NCBI RefSeq assembly: GCF_047229345.1
Contig: NZ_JBFTER010000007.1
Coordinates: 1 to 64,000 of the forward strand
Source of the DNA: Cellulomonas_A sp047229345
GTDB lineage: Bacteria > Actinomycetota > Actinomycetes > Actinomycetales > Cellulomonadaceae
Direction of reading: 5' to 3'
DNA: 64,000 bases
Position 1 is the stretch's first letter. Every line of letters begins with the position of its first letter. The translations under genes and the position numbers were made by a program. The notes beneath the pieces are model-generated. The model did no database searches, was not told the DNA's origin, and saw only the letters and a program-made list of their open reading frames with translations. Of the stretch, positions 24,185 to 33,301 are shown piece by piece.

Positions 24185-25411
24185 ATGAGTACCGGCGGCC
24201 CGCAACCCACGTCCCCGTACCGCCCCAACGCGAAGTACGTCCTCCTGCTCGGTGCGATGACCGCGCTCCCCGCGATCTCGACCGACATCTACCTGCCGTC
24301 CCTGCCCGACGTCGCCCGCGACCTCGGCACGTCGGCGACCGCGGCGCAGCTCACCATGACCGGGATGCTCATCGGCGGCGCCGTCGGGCAGCTCGTGATC
24401 GGCCCCACGTCCGACCGCTTCGGCCGCCGCGCGCCCGTGCTCGTCGGGATCGTCCTGCACGTGATCACGTCGCTGCTGTGCGCCGTCGCGCCGGGGATCG
24501 TCCCGCTCGTCGCGCTGCGCGTGATGCAGGGCTTCTTCAACGCGTCGGCCTCGGTCGTGGCCATGGCGGTGATCCGGGACCGCTTCGTCGGCGCGGACGC
24601 CTCGCGGCTGCTGTCCCGCCTCATGCTCGTGATCGGTGTCGCGCCGCTGTTCGCCCCGAGCGTCGGCGGCCTCATCGCGGGGGAGTGGGGGTGGCGCGCG
24701 GTCTTCGTCGCCCTCGCCCTGTACGGCGCGGCGCTCTGGGTCGTCGTCTGGCGGCGCCTGCCCGAGACGCTGCCCGTCGAGCGGCGCCGCGGGCCCGGCT
24801 TCGGCGCGGCGATCTCGGGCTATCGCGCGCTCCTGCGTGACCGGCACTTCCTCGCGCTCGCGGTCCTGCCGGGCCTGTCGGTCGCCGGGCTCATGAGCTA
24901 CGTCGTCGGGTCCCCGTTCGTGCTCCAGGAGGGCTACGGGCTGTCGTCGCACGAGTTCGCGCTGCTGTTCGCGGTCAACGGCGCCGGGCTCGTCGTGGGC
25001 GCCCAGGTCAACGCGGCGCTCGTGCGCCGCTACGCGCCCGTGCGGATCCTGCGCGTCGTCCTGCCGATCTCGGTCGTGTTCTCGCTCGGGCTGTTCGCGG
25101 TGGGCGCGACCGGCGCCGGCGGGCTGCCGCTGCTCCTCGTCATGCTGTGGTTCCAGCTCGCGCTCGTGAACTTCACGCCGCCCAACGCCTCGGCGCTCGC
25201 GCTCGGGCGGCACGGCGCGATCGCGGGGACCGCCGCGGCGTTCATCGGCTCGTCGCAGGCCGCGATCTCGGGGACCATCAGCCCGCTCGTCGGCGTCCTC
25301 GGCGGCGACGCCCTCGCGATGACCGCCGTCATGGCCGGTTCCGCGGTGCTCGCGCTCCTCGTGCTCGCGCTCGGCACGCCCGCCTACCGCGCGGGCGGCT
25401 GGGGCACCTGA
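24185..25411 (+). CDS. Bcr/CflA-family drug-resistance MFS transporter
   Basis: 408 residues with 12 predicted membrane helices. The first helix region holds STDIYLPSLPDVARDLG, a hallmark of Bcr/CflA proteins, and the loop after helix 2 gives motif A (GPTSDRFGRRAPVLVG). Members export bicyclomycin, chloramphenicol, cysteine or related compounds with proton antiport. ATG 24185 follows GAGGGG. It stands alone, with a palindrome upstream and a convergent aminotransferase downstream. The substrate cannot be assigned. Confidence 0.92.
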   Translation: MSTGGPQPTSPYRPNAKYVLLLGAMTALPAISTDIYLPSLPDVARDLGTSATAAQLTMTGMLIGGAVGQLVIGPTSDRFGRRAPVLVGIVLHVITSLLCAVAPGIVPLVALRVMQGFFNASASVVAMAVIRDRFVGADASRLLSRLMLVIGVAPLFAPSVGGLIAGEWGWRAVFVALALYGAALWVVVWRRLPETLPVERRRGPGFGAAISGYRALLRDRHFLALAVLPGLSVAGLMSYVVGSPFVLQEGYGLSSHEFALLFAVNGAGLVVGAQVNAALVRRYAPVRILRVVLPISVVFSLGLFAVGATGAGGLPLLLVMLWFQLALVNFTPPNASALALGRHGAIAGTAAAFIGSSQAAISGTISPLVGVLGGDALAMTAVMAGSAVLALLVLALGTPAYRAGGWGT

Positions 25412-25513
25412 CGCCGGCGGGACGCGTCGCGGCGAGCCCGTCCGCCCGCTCACCCCGCCGTCCGCCCGGTCGCCCGTCGTGCCGGTCGTCCGGCGGCCCG
25501 CCGCCGCCCGGCC

Positions 25514-26779
25514 TCAGCCGCGCGCCGACCCCCACGCGGTGAGCCGCTCGACCGCCTCGCGCAGCACCGGCTCGCGCTTGACGAACGTGAACCGCACCGC
25601 GGTGCGCAGCGCGGCGTCGGCCGCCGAGCCCGCGTGCGCGAACGCGCTCACGGGCACCCCGACGACGCCGGCGAGCTCGGGCAGCCGGCGGCACAGCGTC
25701 GCGCCGTCGGACACGTCCGCGCCGGCGCGGCCCGCGGCGATCAGCGCCGCGGCGTCCGCTACCACGAAGTACGTGCCCTGCGGGCGCACGACCGCGAACC
25801 CGGCGGCCTCGAGCCCCGCGCACAGCAGGTCGCGCCGCGCGGCGAGCGACGCCGCGAGGTCGCGCACCCAGGTCGAGTCGGGCCCGTCGCCGGTCTCGAG
25901 CCCGAGCGCGAGCGCGACGGCGGGCTGGAACGGCGCGCCCGAGACGTACGTGAGGAACTGCTTGACCGTCCGGACCGCCTCGACGAGGTGCGCCGGCCCG
26001 CTGACCCAGCCGATCTTCCAGCCGGTGAACGAGAACGTCTTGCCCGCCGAGGAGATCGTGAGGGTGCGCCCGGCCATCCCCGGCAGCGTCGCGACGGGCA
26101 CGTGCACGGCGTCGTCGAACACGAGGTGCTCGTACACCTCGTCGGTCACCACGAGCGCGTCGTGCTCGGTCGCGAGCCGCGCGACGACCTGGAGCTCGGC
26201 GCGCGTCAGCACCGCGCCCGTCGGGTTGTGCGGGGTGTTGAGCAGGACGAGCCGCGTGCGGTCGCTGAACGCGGCGCGCAGCGCGTCCTCGTCGAGCCGG
26301 AAGCCGTCGGGCGTCGCCCGGAGCGCCGCGGTGGTGTGCGTCGCACCCGCGAGCGCGACGACCGCGGCGTACGAGTCGTAGAACGGCTCGAGCGTGAGCA
26401 CCTCGTCGCCCGGGCCGGCCAGGGCGAGCACCGCGGCGGCCAGCGCCTCGGTCGCGCCCGTCGTCACGAGCACCTCGCGGTCCGGGTCCAGGACGAGGCC
26501 GTAGCGGCGCTCCTGGTGCGCGGCGACCGCGTGGCGCAGCTCGGGGATGCCGGGGCCGGGCGGGTACTGGTTGACGCCCGCCGCGATCGCCTCCTGCGCG
26601 GCGCGGGCCACCGAGGGCGGCCCGTCGACGTCGGGGAAGCCCTGGCCGAGGTTGAGCGCGCCGGTGCGGGCGGCGAGCGCCGACATCTCCGCGAACACGG
26701 TCGCGCGCGTGGTGCCGTCCGCCTCGAGCAGCCCGGTCGCGCGGGCGACGGCGCGCCAGCGTCCCTCGTCGGTCGGCAT
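25514..26779 (-). CDS. Class I/II PLP-dependent aminotransferase
   Basis: 421 residues from ATG 26779. It has LNLGQGFPDVDGP near residue 42, NQYPPGPGIPELRHAVA, NTPHNPTG (181-188), VTDEVYEHL with the pyridine-binding Asp213, and the PLP Lys247 in SSAGKTFSFTGWK. The signature groups it with kynurenine aminotransferase / N-succinyldiaminopimelate aminotransferase (DapC-like) enzymes. Given the lysA-hom-thr genes farther on, a DapC role is possible but not shown. Convergent with the MFS gene. Confidence 0.88.
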   Translation of the reverse strand: MPTDEGRWRAVARATGLLEADGTTRATVFAEMSALAARTGALNLGQGFPDVDGPPSVARAAQEAIAAGVNQYPPGPGIPELRHAVAAHQERRYGLVLDPDREVLVTTGATEALAAAVLALAGPGDEVLTLEPFYDSYAAVVALAGATHTTAALRATPDGFRLDEDALRAAFSDRTRLVLLNTPHNPTGAVLTRAELQVVARLATEHDALVVTDEVYEHLVFDDAVHVPVATLPGMAGRTLTISSAGKTFSFTGWKIGWVSGPAHLVEAVRTVKQFLTYVSGAPFQPAVALALGLETGDGPDSTWVRDLAASLAARRDLLCAGLEAAGFAVVRPQGTYFVVADAAALIAAGRAGADVSDGATLCRRLPELAGVVGVPVSAFAHAGSAADAALRTAVRFTFVKREPVLREAVERLTAWGSARG

Positions 26780-26844
26780 CGGTGCTCCTGTCCTCGGCGG
26801 GGCGACCCGACGAGGATAGGGCGGCGTGCCCGGGTCGGCCGGGC

Positions 26845-26970
26845 TCAGCCGATCCCCGCCGCGCCGGTGACCCCGGCGGCGACGACGAGCACGAGCGATC
26901 CCCAGGCCGACAGGACCCACCACTCGACGTGGCGTCGCCGCGTGCTGCGCGGCATCTCCTGTGTCTCCAT
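26845..26970 (-). CDS. Small single-span membrane protein (41 residues)
   Basis: Read by eye on the minus strand: ATG 26970, stop at 26847-26845. A basic segment (PRSTRRR) is followed by VEWWVLSAWGSLVLVVAAGV, one clear membrane helix, and a short Gly/Ala tail. Third codon positions are almost all G or C, as in neighbouring genes. An internal ATG at 26955 with GGAGA ahead of it may be the true start, giving 36 residues. It lies 65 bases upstream of the aminotransferase on the same strand. Function unknown; positive-inside topology would put the N-terminus in the cytosol. Confidence 0.5.
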   Translation of the reverse strand: METQEMPRSTRRRHVEWWVLSAWGSLVLVVAAGVTGAAGIG

Positions 26971-27041
26971 GCCCGGAAGATCGGCAGCCGCACCGCGTGA
27001 GACAACAACCGGGCCGCGGGTTCAGCCGCTCCGCGAGGTTT

Positions 27042-27572
27042 TCACCCGTCGGTCGCCACGGCCCCCGCGATCTGGTTCCGGAGCTTCTCGACCTCGGCCG
27101 AGAGCGTCTCCAGCGTGACCTCGGCCTTCGTGTCGGTCGAGTCGATCGCCGACTCGACCTGCGTGCGCGCGTCCGCCAGCGCGGCCTCGGCCGCCGCGAG
27201 CTCGTCGCGCGTGGCCTGCGTCGCCTCGGCCCCCTCGGCGGACGCGGCGTCGAGCGCGGCCTGTGCCTGGTCGACCGCGGACGACGCACCCGTCACGGCC
27301 TCACCGACGGCGGCGCTCGCCTGGTCGTCGAGCTTGCTCGCCTCGGCCTGCGCGTCGGTGATCGCGTTGCGGACCTCCTGCGCCTCCGCGTGCGCCGCGT
27401 CGATCTGGCCCTGGAACGAGTCGATCGCCGCCTTCGCGTCGTCCACGGCGGTCTCGGCCTGGTTCGTGAGCTCCTGCGCCTCGGCGCACCCGGTGAGCGC
27501 GAGCGCGCCCGCGAGCGTCAGGACGGGCAGGGCACGGGCGGCGCGGCCGAGGCGGGGGGATGACGTGCGCAC
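27042..27572 (-). CDS. Coiled-coil lipoprotein of unknown function
   Basis: 176 residues from GTG 27572, preceded by AGGAG at good spacing. An Arg-rich n-region and Leu/Ala core lead to the lipobox LALTGC (Cys ~28). The mature part is one long Ala/Glu/Asp/Gln-rich helix with heptad-like spacing (DAAHAEAQEVRNAITDAQAE; later ELAAAEAALADARTQVESAI), ending in a Val/Glu helix. It resembles Lpp-like or LPXTG-free stalk proteins only in style; no family is recognised. It likely sits outside the membrane as an extended coiled coil. Upstream lies the adhE terminator region, so it has its own promoter. Confidence 0.75.
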   Translation of the reverse strand: MRTSSPRLGRAARALPVLTLAGALALTGCAEAQELTNQAETAVDDAKAAIDSFQGQIDAAHAEAQEVRNAITDAQAEASKLDDQASAAVGEAVTGASSAVDQAQAALDAASAEGAEATQATRDELAAAEAALADARTQVESAIDSTDTKAEVTLETLSAEVEKLRNQIAGAVATDG

Positions 27573-27759
27573 GGGTGGCTCCTCACAGGTCGGGGGCCCC
27601 CAGTGTGCCCGGTATGTCCCCTCGCCGCCGCCGGTACGACGCTCCGCGGACGGCGCGTCGTGCCGGCGCGGTCCGGCCGGCGGAACCGGGACGGCGTGCC
27701 GGCCACGCCGGTGCCGCCCGCGTGGCCCAGGGCCGGGACGAGACGCGGCGCCGGGCATG

Positions 27760-27808
27760 GCAGCGCCCCGCCCGCGCGGCCGGTGGGCACACGCGGACGG
27801 GGCGCTGC
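27760..27808 (-). terminator. Terminator after adhE
   Basis: GCAGCGCCCCG pairs with CGGGGCGCTGC (11 bp), extended by a further 5 pairs after one mismatch. It begins 28 bases downstream of the adhE stop on the minus strand. Confidence 0.65.
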
Positions 27809-27836
27809 GGCGAGCAGCCGGACCCACGGATGGGGG

Positions 27837-30572
27837 TCAGGCGGGGACGGACTTCTCCGTCCCGGCCGAGGTCACGGCCTCCTGGGGTGCGTCACCACAC
27901 GCACCCTGCTGCTCGCGGCGGCCCCGGACGTCGGAGAGCGACGTGCCGTAGTAGGCCGCAGTCATCAGGTCCTTCATGTCGGCCAGCATCGGCATCCGCG
28001 GGTTCGCGGGTGCGCACTGGTCCTCGTAGGCGCCCATCGCCACCTCGTCGAGGCGGCCGAGGAACTCCTGCTCGTCGACGCCCTGAGCCTGGAACGACGC
28101 CGGGATGCCGACCTTGGAGCGCAGCGCCTCGACGGCCAGGGCGTAGGACTCGACGCCCTGCTCCGGGGTCTCGGCCGGGAGCCCGAGCATCGCCGCGATC
28201 TGCTGGAAGCGCTCCGGGGCGACGTAGTGCTCGTACTTCGGCCAGCTCGTGAGCTTGGTCGGGACGGTGCCGTTGTAGCGGATCACGTGCGGCAGGAGCG
28301 TCGCGTTCGTGCGGCCGTGCACCAGGTGGTGCGTGGAGCCGATCACGTGCGCCATCGCGTGCACGATCCCCAGGAACGCGTTCCCGAAGCTCATGCCGGC
28401 GATCGTCCCGGCGTTGTGCATCTTCTCCCGCGCGTCGGACGTCTCGGGGGCGCCCGGCGTGCCGTTCACGCTCTGCGCGAGGTTGTCGAAGATGAGCCGG
28501 ATCGCCTGCAGCGCCATCCCGTCGGTGAAGTCGTTCGCGTACACCGACACGTACGCCTCCGTGGCGTGCGTCAGGGCGTCGAAGCCCGAGTCGGCGGCGA
28601 GCGAGCGCGGCATCTTGGCGGTCAGGACCGGGTCGATGATCGCGACGGACGGGGTCAGCGCGTAGTCGGCGAGCGGGTACTTCTTGCCGGCGTCGGGGTC
28701 GGAGATGACCGCGAACGGCGTGACCTCGGCGCCCGTGCCCGACGTCGTGGGGATGCAGACGAGCTGCGCGAGCTCGCCGAGCACCGGGAACTTGAAGGCG
28801 CGCTTGCGGACGTCGAAGAACTTCTGCTTCAGGTCGGAGAAGGTGATCTCGGGGTGCTCGTACAGCAGCCACATGACCTTCGCGGCGTCCATCGGCGAGC
28901 CGCCGCCGAGGGCGATGATCGTGTCGGGGCGGAAGTGGCGCATCTGCGCGGCGCCGGCCTGGACCGTGCGGACGCTCGGCTCGGGCTCGACCTGGTCGAT
29001 GATCTGCAGCGCGACCTTGCCGGGGCGGCGGTTCAGGACGTCGATGATCTTGTCGACGAAGCCCAGGGTCGTCATGGTCGCGTCGGTGACGATCGTGACG
29101 CGCTCGACGTCGGGCATGTCGGTGAGGTAGCGGATCGCGTTCGGCTCGAAGTACGTCTTCGCGGGGACCTTGAACCACTGCAGGTTGTTGTTGCGACGGC
29201 CGATCCGCTTGATGTTCACGAGGTTGACCGCCGAGACGTTGTTCGAGACCGAGTTGCGCCCGTACGAGCCGCAGCCGAGGGTCAGCGAGGGGATGAAGGC
29301 GTTGTAGATGTCACCGATGCCACCGAGCGAGGACGGGGCGTTGGTGATGATCCGGACCGCCTTGCAGCGCGTGCCGAACTCCTCCATGAGGGCCTCGTCG
29401 CGCGTGTGGATCGCGGCGGAGTGGCCGAGGCCGTCGAACTCGACCATCTGCTCCGCGTAGGTGATGCCCTGCTCGGTCGTCGTGGCCTTGAGCACCGCGA
29501 GGACGGGGCACAGCTTCTCGCGCGTCAGCGGCTCGTCGGGGCCGACGCCGCTGACCTCGGCGAGGATGATCGAGGTGTCGGAGGGCACGGAGAAACCGGC
29601 CTGCTCGGCGATCCACTGCGGCGACTGGCCGACGACGGGCGCGTTGAGCTTCGCCTCGCCGCAGCTCTTGCCCTTGGCCTCGACGCCGAAGATGAACTTC
29701 TCGAGGAGGGCCTTCTCCTTCGTGTTCGCGCGGTACGCGTGCAGGACCTTGAACTCGGCCATCGCCTCGTCGTAGATCTCCGCGTCGATGATGACGGCCT
29801 GCTCCGAGGCGCAGATCATGCCGTTGTCGAACGCCTTGCTCAGCACGACGTCGTTGACGGCCCGCTTGAGCTTCGCGGTCTTCTCGATGTAGGCGGGGAC
29901 GTTGCCCGCGCCGACGCCGAGGGCCGGCTTGCCGCACGAGTAGGCGGCGCGGACCATCGCGTTGCCGCCCGTCGCGAGGATGAGCGCGACGCCGGGGTGG
30001 TTCATGAGGGCGTTCGTCGCCGCGAGCGACGGCGTCTCGACCCACTGGATGCAGTTCTCGGGGGCGCCGGCGGCGACCGCGGCGTCCCGCACCACGCGGG
30101 CGGCGGCGACCGACGACGCCTGCGCGGCGGGGTGGAACGCGAAGATGATCGGGTTGCGGGTCTTGAGCGCGATGAGCGACTTGAAGATCGCGGTCGACGT
30201 CGGGTTCGTCACCGGGACGACGCCGCAGATGACGCCGACGGGCTCGGCGATCTCGGTGATGCCCGTGATGTCGTCGGTGCTGATGACGCCGACCGTCTTG
30301 AGCGAGGACATCGAGTTCGTGACGTGCTCGCACGCGAAGATGTTCTTCACGGCCTTGTCCTCGAAGACGCCGCGGCCGGTCTCCTCGACCGCGAGCACCG
30401 CGAGCTGGCCGTGCTGGTCGAGCGCGGCGACCGACGCCTTCTTGACCAGGTGGTCGACGTCCTCCTGCGTGAACCGCGCGTACTCGGCGAGCGCCTTGGT
30501 GGCGCCCGCGACGAGCGCGTCGATCGCGGTGGTGGTGCCGGTGTCGGTCCCGGTCTCGGTGGTGCTGCTCAC
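27837..30572 (-). CDS. adhE: Bifunctional acetaldehyde-CoA / alcohol dehydrogenase AdhE
   Basis: 911 residues from GTG 30572, with GGGAG seven bases upstream. The N-terminal half is a CoA-acylating aldehyde dehydrogenase: GVICGVVPVTNPTSTAIFKS, and the catalytic Cys in GMICASEQAVI. The C-terminal half is an iron-type alcohol dehydrogenase: GGGSPMDAAKVMWLLYEHPE and the metal-binding FGNAFLGIVHAMAHVIGSTH. The enzyme turns acetyl-CoA to ethanol with two NADH, closing redox balance when oxygen is short, and forms spirosomes in other bacteria. It points to fermentative ability, as in Cellulomonas. Alone in its unit with a terminator after it. Confidence 0.96.
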   Translation of the reverse strand: MSSTTETGTDTGTTTAIDALVAGATKALAEYARFTQEDVDHLVKKASVAALDQHGQLAVLAVEETGRGVFEDKAVKNIFACEHVTNSMSSLKTVGVISTDDITGITEIAEPVGVICGVVPVTNPTSTAIFKSLIALKTRNPIIFAFHPAAQASSVAAARVVRDAAVAAGAPENCIQWVETPSLAATNALMNHPGVALILATGGNAMVRAAYSCGKPALGVGAGNVPAYIEKTAKLKRAVNDVVLSKAFDNGMICASEQAVIIDAEIYDEAMAEFKVLHAYRANTKEKALLEKFIFGVEAKGKSCGEAKLNAPVVGQSPQWIAEQAGFSVPSDTSIILAEVSGVGPDEPLTREKLCPVLAVLKATTTEQGITYAEQMVEFDGLGHSAAIHTRDEALMEEFGTRCKAVRIITNAPSSLGGIGDIYNAFIPSLTLGCGSYGRNSVSNNVSAVNLVNIKRIGRRNNNLQWFKVPAKTYFEPNAIRYLTDMPDVERVTIVTDATMTTLGFVDKIIDVLNRRPGKVALQIIDQVEPEPSVRTVQAGAAQMRHFRPDTIIALGGGSPMDAAKVMWLLYEHPEITFSDLKQKFFDVRKRAFKFPVLGELAQLVCIPTTSGTGAEVTPFAVISDPDAGKKYPLADYALTPSVAIIDPVLTAKMPRSLAADSGFDALTHATEAYVSVYANDFTDGMALQAIRLIFDNLAQSVNGTPGAPETSDAREKMHNAGTIAGMSFGNAFLGIVHAMAHVIGSTHHLVHGRTNATLLPHVIRYNGTVPTKLTSWPKYEHYVAPERFQQIAAMLGLPAETPEQGVESYALAVEALRSKVGIPASFQAQGVDEQEFLGRLDEVAMGAYEDQCAPANPRMPMLADMKDLMTAAYYGTSLSDVRGRREQQGACGDAPQEAVTSAGTEKSVPA

Positions 30573-30822
30573 GGGGTGCTCCCCACGTCTCGTCGGTGTG
30601 GTGTGAGGGCTTCCTCGACCTCGTGACACCCACGCTAGGAGCGGGTCCCGCGGGATCCCTGCGCCGAAGGTCCCGATCGTCCGGGGCCCGGCGGCGCCCG
30701 CGGGGCGCCCTGCAGACGCGCGTCGACGCCGCCTGGGACCGGGGTCCTACGGCGGTCGCCGACCGTCTCGTGCGCACCGCCCCGGACGTCCGCGGGCCGG
30801 GCCCGGGCGCCCCCGGCCCGCG

Positions 30823-32493
30823 TCAGACCCGGTTGACCCAGGACGCCGCGAGCGCCTCGTCCTCGAGGTCGAGCTCGCGCAGCACGCGGCGCATCACGAC
30901 CTCGTCGAGCTCGCCCGCGTCACGGCGCTCGACGAGCACCTCGCGCTGGGCCCGGACGAGGTCGCGGCGCAGCTGCTGCCCGCGCCTGCCGGCCAGCGGA
31001 GCCGGCACGAGGCGGCCGGGCGCTCCGTCGCCGTCCTCGCCGCGCTGCGTCCCGCCCTCGGGGTCGATCATCGCGGCGGCCGCCCGGGCACGTGCGGTGG
31101 TCGCGCCGACGAGGCGCTGGACGAGCCGCGCGGCCTGCTCGTCGCCGAGCTCGCGCGCCCACTCCGGGGTCCGCTCCTCGAGCACCCGCCGGACGGCGGC
31201 GGCGGTCGCGACCCGCAGCTCGGCCTCCTGGGTCGCGTCGCGCGCGTCCTCCTCCTGCGACCCGACGCCGAGCCGGCGGATCACCCACGGGAGCGTGAGC
31301 CCCTGCAGCAGCAGGGTGCCGATCGCGACGGTGTACGCGACGAGCTGCAGCGAGGCCCGGTACGGGAACTCCTCGCCGTCGACCTCGGCGGGCACCGCGG
31401 CGGCCGCGGCGAGGGTCACGACGCCCCGCATGCCCGCCCACGAGACCACGGCCGACTCGCGCGCCGTCAGCAGGTCGGCGGGCCGGTCGCCCGCCGCGCC
31501 GGCGTGGCGCCGGCGGCGCACGTGCCCGGTCGCGAGCACGTAGACGGGGCGCACGAGCAGCGCGGTCCCGAGCACCGCGAGCGCGACCAGCGCGGCGCTC
31601 GCGAGGCCCTCGTGCGAGCGGCGGACGTCGTCGATCAGCCACGGCAGCTGCAGGCCGATGAGGGCGAACGTGAACGCCTCGAGCGGCAGGACGAGCGTCG
31701 ACCACAGCGGCGCCTGGAACAGGCGCGTCGCGAACCCGGCGCGCGGCGCGGTGTGCCCGAGGTACAGCCCCGCGGCGACGACCGCGAGCACGCCCGAGCC
31801 GCTCAGCGCCTCGGCCGACCAGTACGCGGCGAACGGGGTCAGCAGCCCGACGGCCGACGCGACCACGGGGTCGTCGAGCCGCATGCGGGTCTGGTGCACG
31901 ACGACGCCGAGCCCGAGACCGATCGCGACGCCGACCACGACCGCGAGCGCGAACACGCCGGCGCCGCCCGAGAACGCCGCCGTGCCAGTCACGACGGCGG
32001 CGAGCGCGACCTTGTACAGCGTGAGGGAGGTCGCGTCGTTGATCAGGCTCTCGCCCGAGAGCATCGACATGACCCGCCGCGGCAGCCCGAGCCGGCGCCC
32101 CACCGCCGCGGCCGCCACGGCGTCCGGCGGCGCCACCACGGCACCGAGCACGAGCGCGACGGCGAACGGCAGGCCGTCGACCATCAGCCACACCACGAGC
32201 GCGACGGCGAACGCGCTCACCAGCACGAGCCCGACCCCGAGCCGCAGGATCGGCCCGACGTAGCGGCGGACGTCCTGGTACGAGCTCTCGGTCGCCGCGG
32301 AGTACAGCAGCGGCGGCAGCACGAACTCGAGGATCAGCTCCGGGTCGACCTCGTAGCGCGGGACCCCGGGCACGAACGACACGGCCAGCCCGACCGCCAC
32401 GAGCACGAGCGGCGACGGCCACCCCCAGCGCCGGCACACCGCGGTGACGGCGACGGCTCCGGCGACGAGGACGAAGATCTCGACGTGGTGCAT
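30823..32493 (-). CDS. CPA1-family Na+/H+ antiporter
   Basis: 556 residues. About 12 membrane helices fill residues 1-400, with the conserved core GAVVAPPDAVAAAAVGRRLG and LSGESLINDATSLTLY, the ion-binding Asp region of NhaP-type exchangers. A ~150-residue soluble C-terminal tail with Arg/Glu-rich helices follows (EEDARDATQEAELRVATAAA), a usual regulatory part. It exchanges Na+ or K+ for protons. Divergent from idi with a 141-base gap. Confidence 0.92.
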   Translation of the reverse strand: MHHVEIFVLVAGAVAVTAVCRRWGWPSPLVLVAVGLAVSFVPGVPRYEVDPELILEFVLPPLLYSAATESSYQDVRRYVGPILRLGVGLVLVSAFAVALVVWLMVDGLPFAVALVLGAVVAPPDAVAAAAVGRRLGLPRRVMSMLSGESLINDATSLTLYKVALAAVVTGTAAFSGGAGVFALAVVVGVAIGLGLGVVVHQTRMRLDDPVVASAVGLLTPFAAYWSAEALSGSGVLAVVAAGLYLGHTAPRAGFATRLFQAPLWSTLVLPLEAFTFALIGLQLPWLIDDVRRSHEGLASAALVALAVLGTALLVRPVYVLATGHVRRRRHAGAAGDRPADLLTARESAVVSWAGMRGVVTLAAAAAVPAEVDGEEFPYRASLQLVAYTVAIGTLLLQGLTLPWVIRRLGVGSQEEDARDATQEAELRVATAAAVRRVLEERTPEWARELGDEQAARLVQRLVGATTARARAAAAMIDPEGGTQRGEDGDGAPGRLVPAPLAGRRGQQLRRDLVRAQREVLVERRDAGELDEVVMRRVLRELDLEDEALAASWVNRV

Positions 32494-32634
32494 GCGGCTC
32501 CCCGTGCGGTCGGCGTGCGCACGAGCCTAGGTCGGGGCCGCGGCCCGCGCGCGGCCGCCTTGCAACCGCGCGCGCGTGATGCGCTACTGGACGGCGCGGC
32601 CCGTGGGGGTCGTCGACCCGCGGACAGGAGACCC

Positions 32635-33165
32635 ATGGCTGAGCAGGACCACGTCGAGCTCGTCGACCCCGACGGGACGGCGTCCGGCGTCGCGCTGGTC
32701 TCCCAGGCGCACGCCGCCCCCGGGCTCCTGCACCGCGCGTACTCGGTGCAGCTCGTGGACGGCGAGGGGCGGCTCCTGCTCCAGCAGCGCGCCGCCGTGA
32801 AGCGGCGCTTCGCCGGCCTGTGGTCGAACTCGACGTGCGGGCACCCGGCCCCCGGCACGACGCTCGCCGACGCCGCGCGGGTGCGGGTGCGCGAGGAGCT
32901 GGGCGTCGACGTCGACGGGCTCGTCGAGGTCGGGGCCTTCCAGTACAGCGCGCCCGACGCCGCGTCCGGGCACGTCGAGCGCGAGCACGACCACGTGCTC
33001 GTGGCCCGGTTCGACGGCGCCCTGTCCCCGGACCCGGACGAGGTGTCCGACGTGCGGTGGGTCACGCGCGAGGAGGCCGCGGGGCTGGTCGCGGCGGGGG
33101 AGACGACGCCGTGGTTCGCCCAGGTGCTGGCGCTCGCGTCGCCCGAGGTGCCCGCGCGGGGCTGA
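32635..33165 (+). CDS. idi: Isopentenyl-diphosphate delta-isomerase (type I)
   Basis: 176 residues from ATG 32635 with AGGAG upstream. It carries the type I Idi signature: RAYSVQLVDGEGRLLLQQRA, active-site Cys in WSNSTCGHP, the metal-binding Glu region VREELG, and EREHDHVLVARF. It converts isopentenyl to dimethylallyl diphosphate for quinone, undecaprenol and carotenoid synthesis, using Mg2+. It stands alone. The stop codon lies inside a 38-base imperfect tandem repeat. Confidence 0.94.
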   Translation: MAEQDHVELVDPDGTASGVALVSQAHAAPGLLHRAYSVQLVDGEGRLLLQQRAAVKRRFAGLWSNSTCGHPAPGTTLADAARVRVREELGVDVDGLVEVGAFQYSAPDAASGHVEREHDHVLVARFDGALSPDPDEVSDVRWVTREEAAGLVAAGETTPWFAQVLALASPEVPARG

Positions 33166-33234
33166 GCCGCCCGCGGTGGGGCTAGCCGCTCGCGCCGGGC
33201 TGAGGCGCCCGTGGTGGGGTCGAGCGGCCCGGGA
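33159..33234 (+). repeat. Imperfect 38-base tandem duplication at the idi 3' end
   Basis: GGGCTGAGCCGCCCGCGGTG at 33159 recurs as GGGCTGAGGCGCCCGTGGTG at 33197, and the similarity continues for ~36 bases. The first copy includes the idi stop codon. Confidence 0.6.
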
Positions 33235-33301
33235 GCCTGCGCGTGCGCAGGGCCGCCCGGCCGCGTCGCCCGGGCAGCCGTGCCGGCCGACCGGGTGCCC
33301 C

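Noticed and set aside
27603..30626. A 1007-codon plus-strand open frame opposite adhE
   Set aside because: Shadow of a well-supported gene; low-complexity and no start signals.
30600..30640. Rex redox-repressor site upstream of adhE
   Set aside because: GTGTGAGGGCTTCC and TCGTGACA show only partial arms; no TTGTGAA-type palindrome is present.
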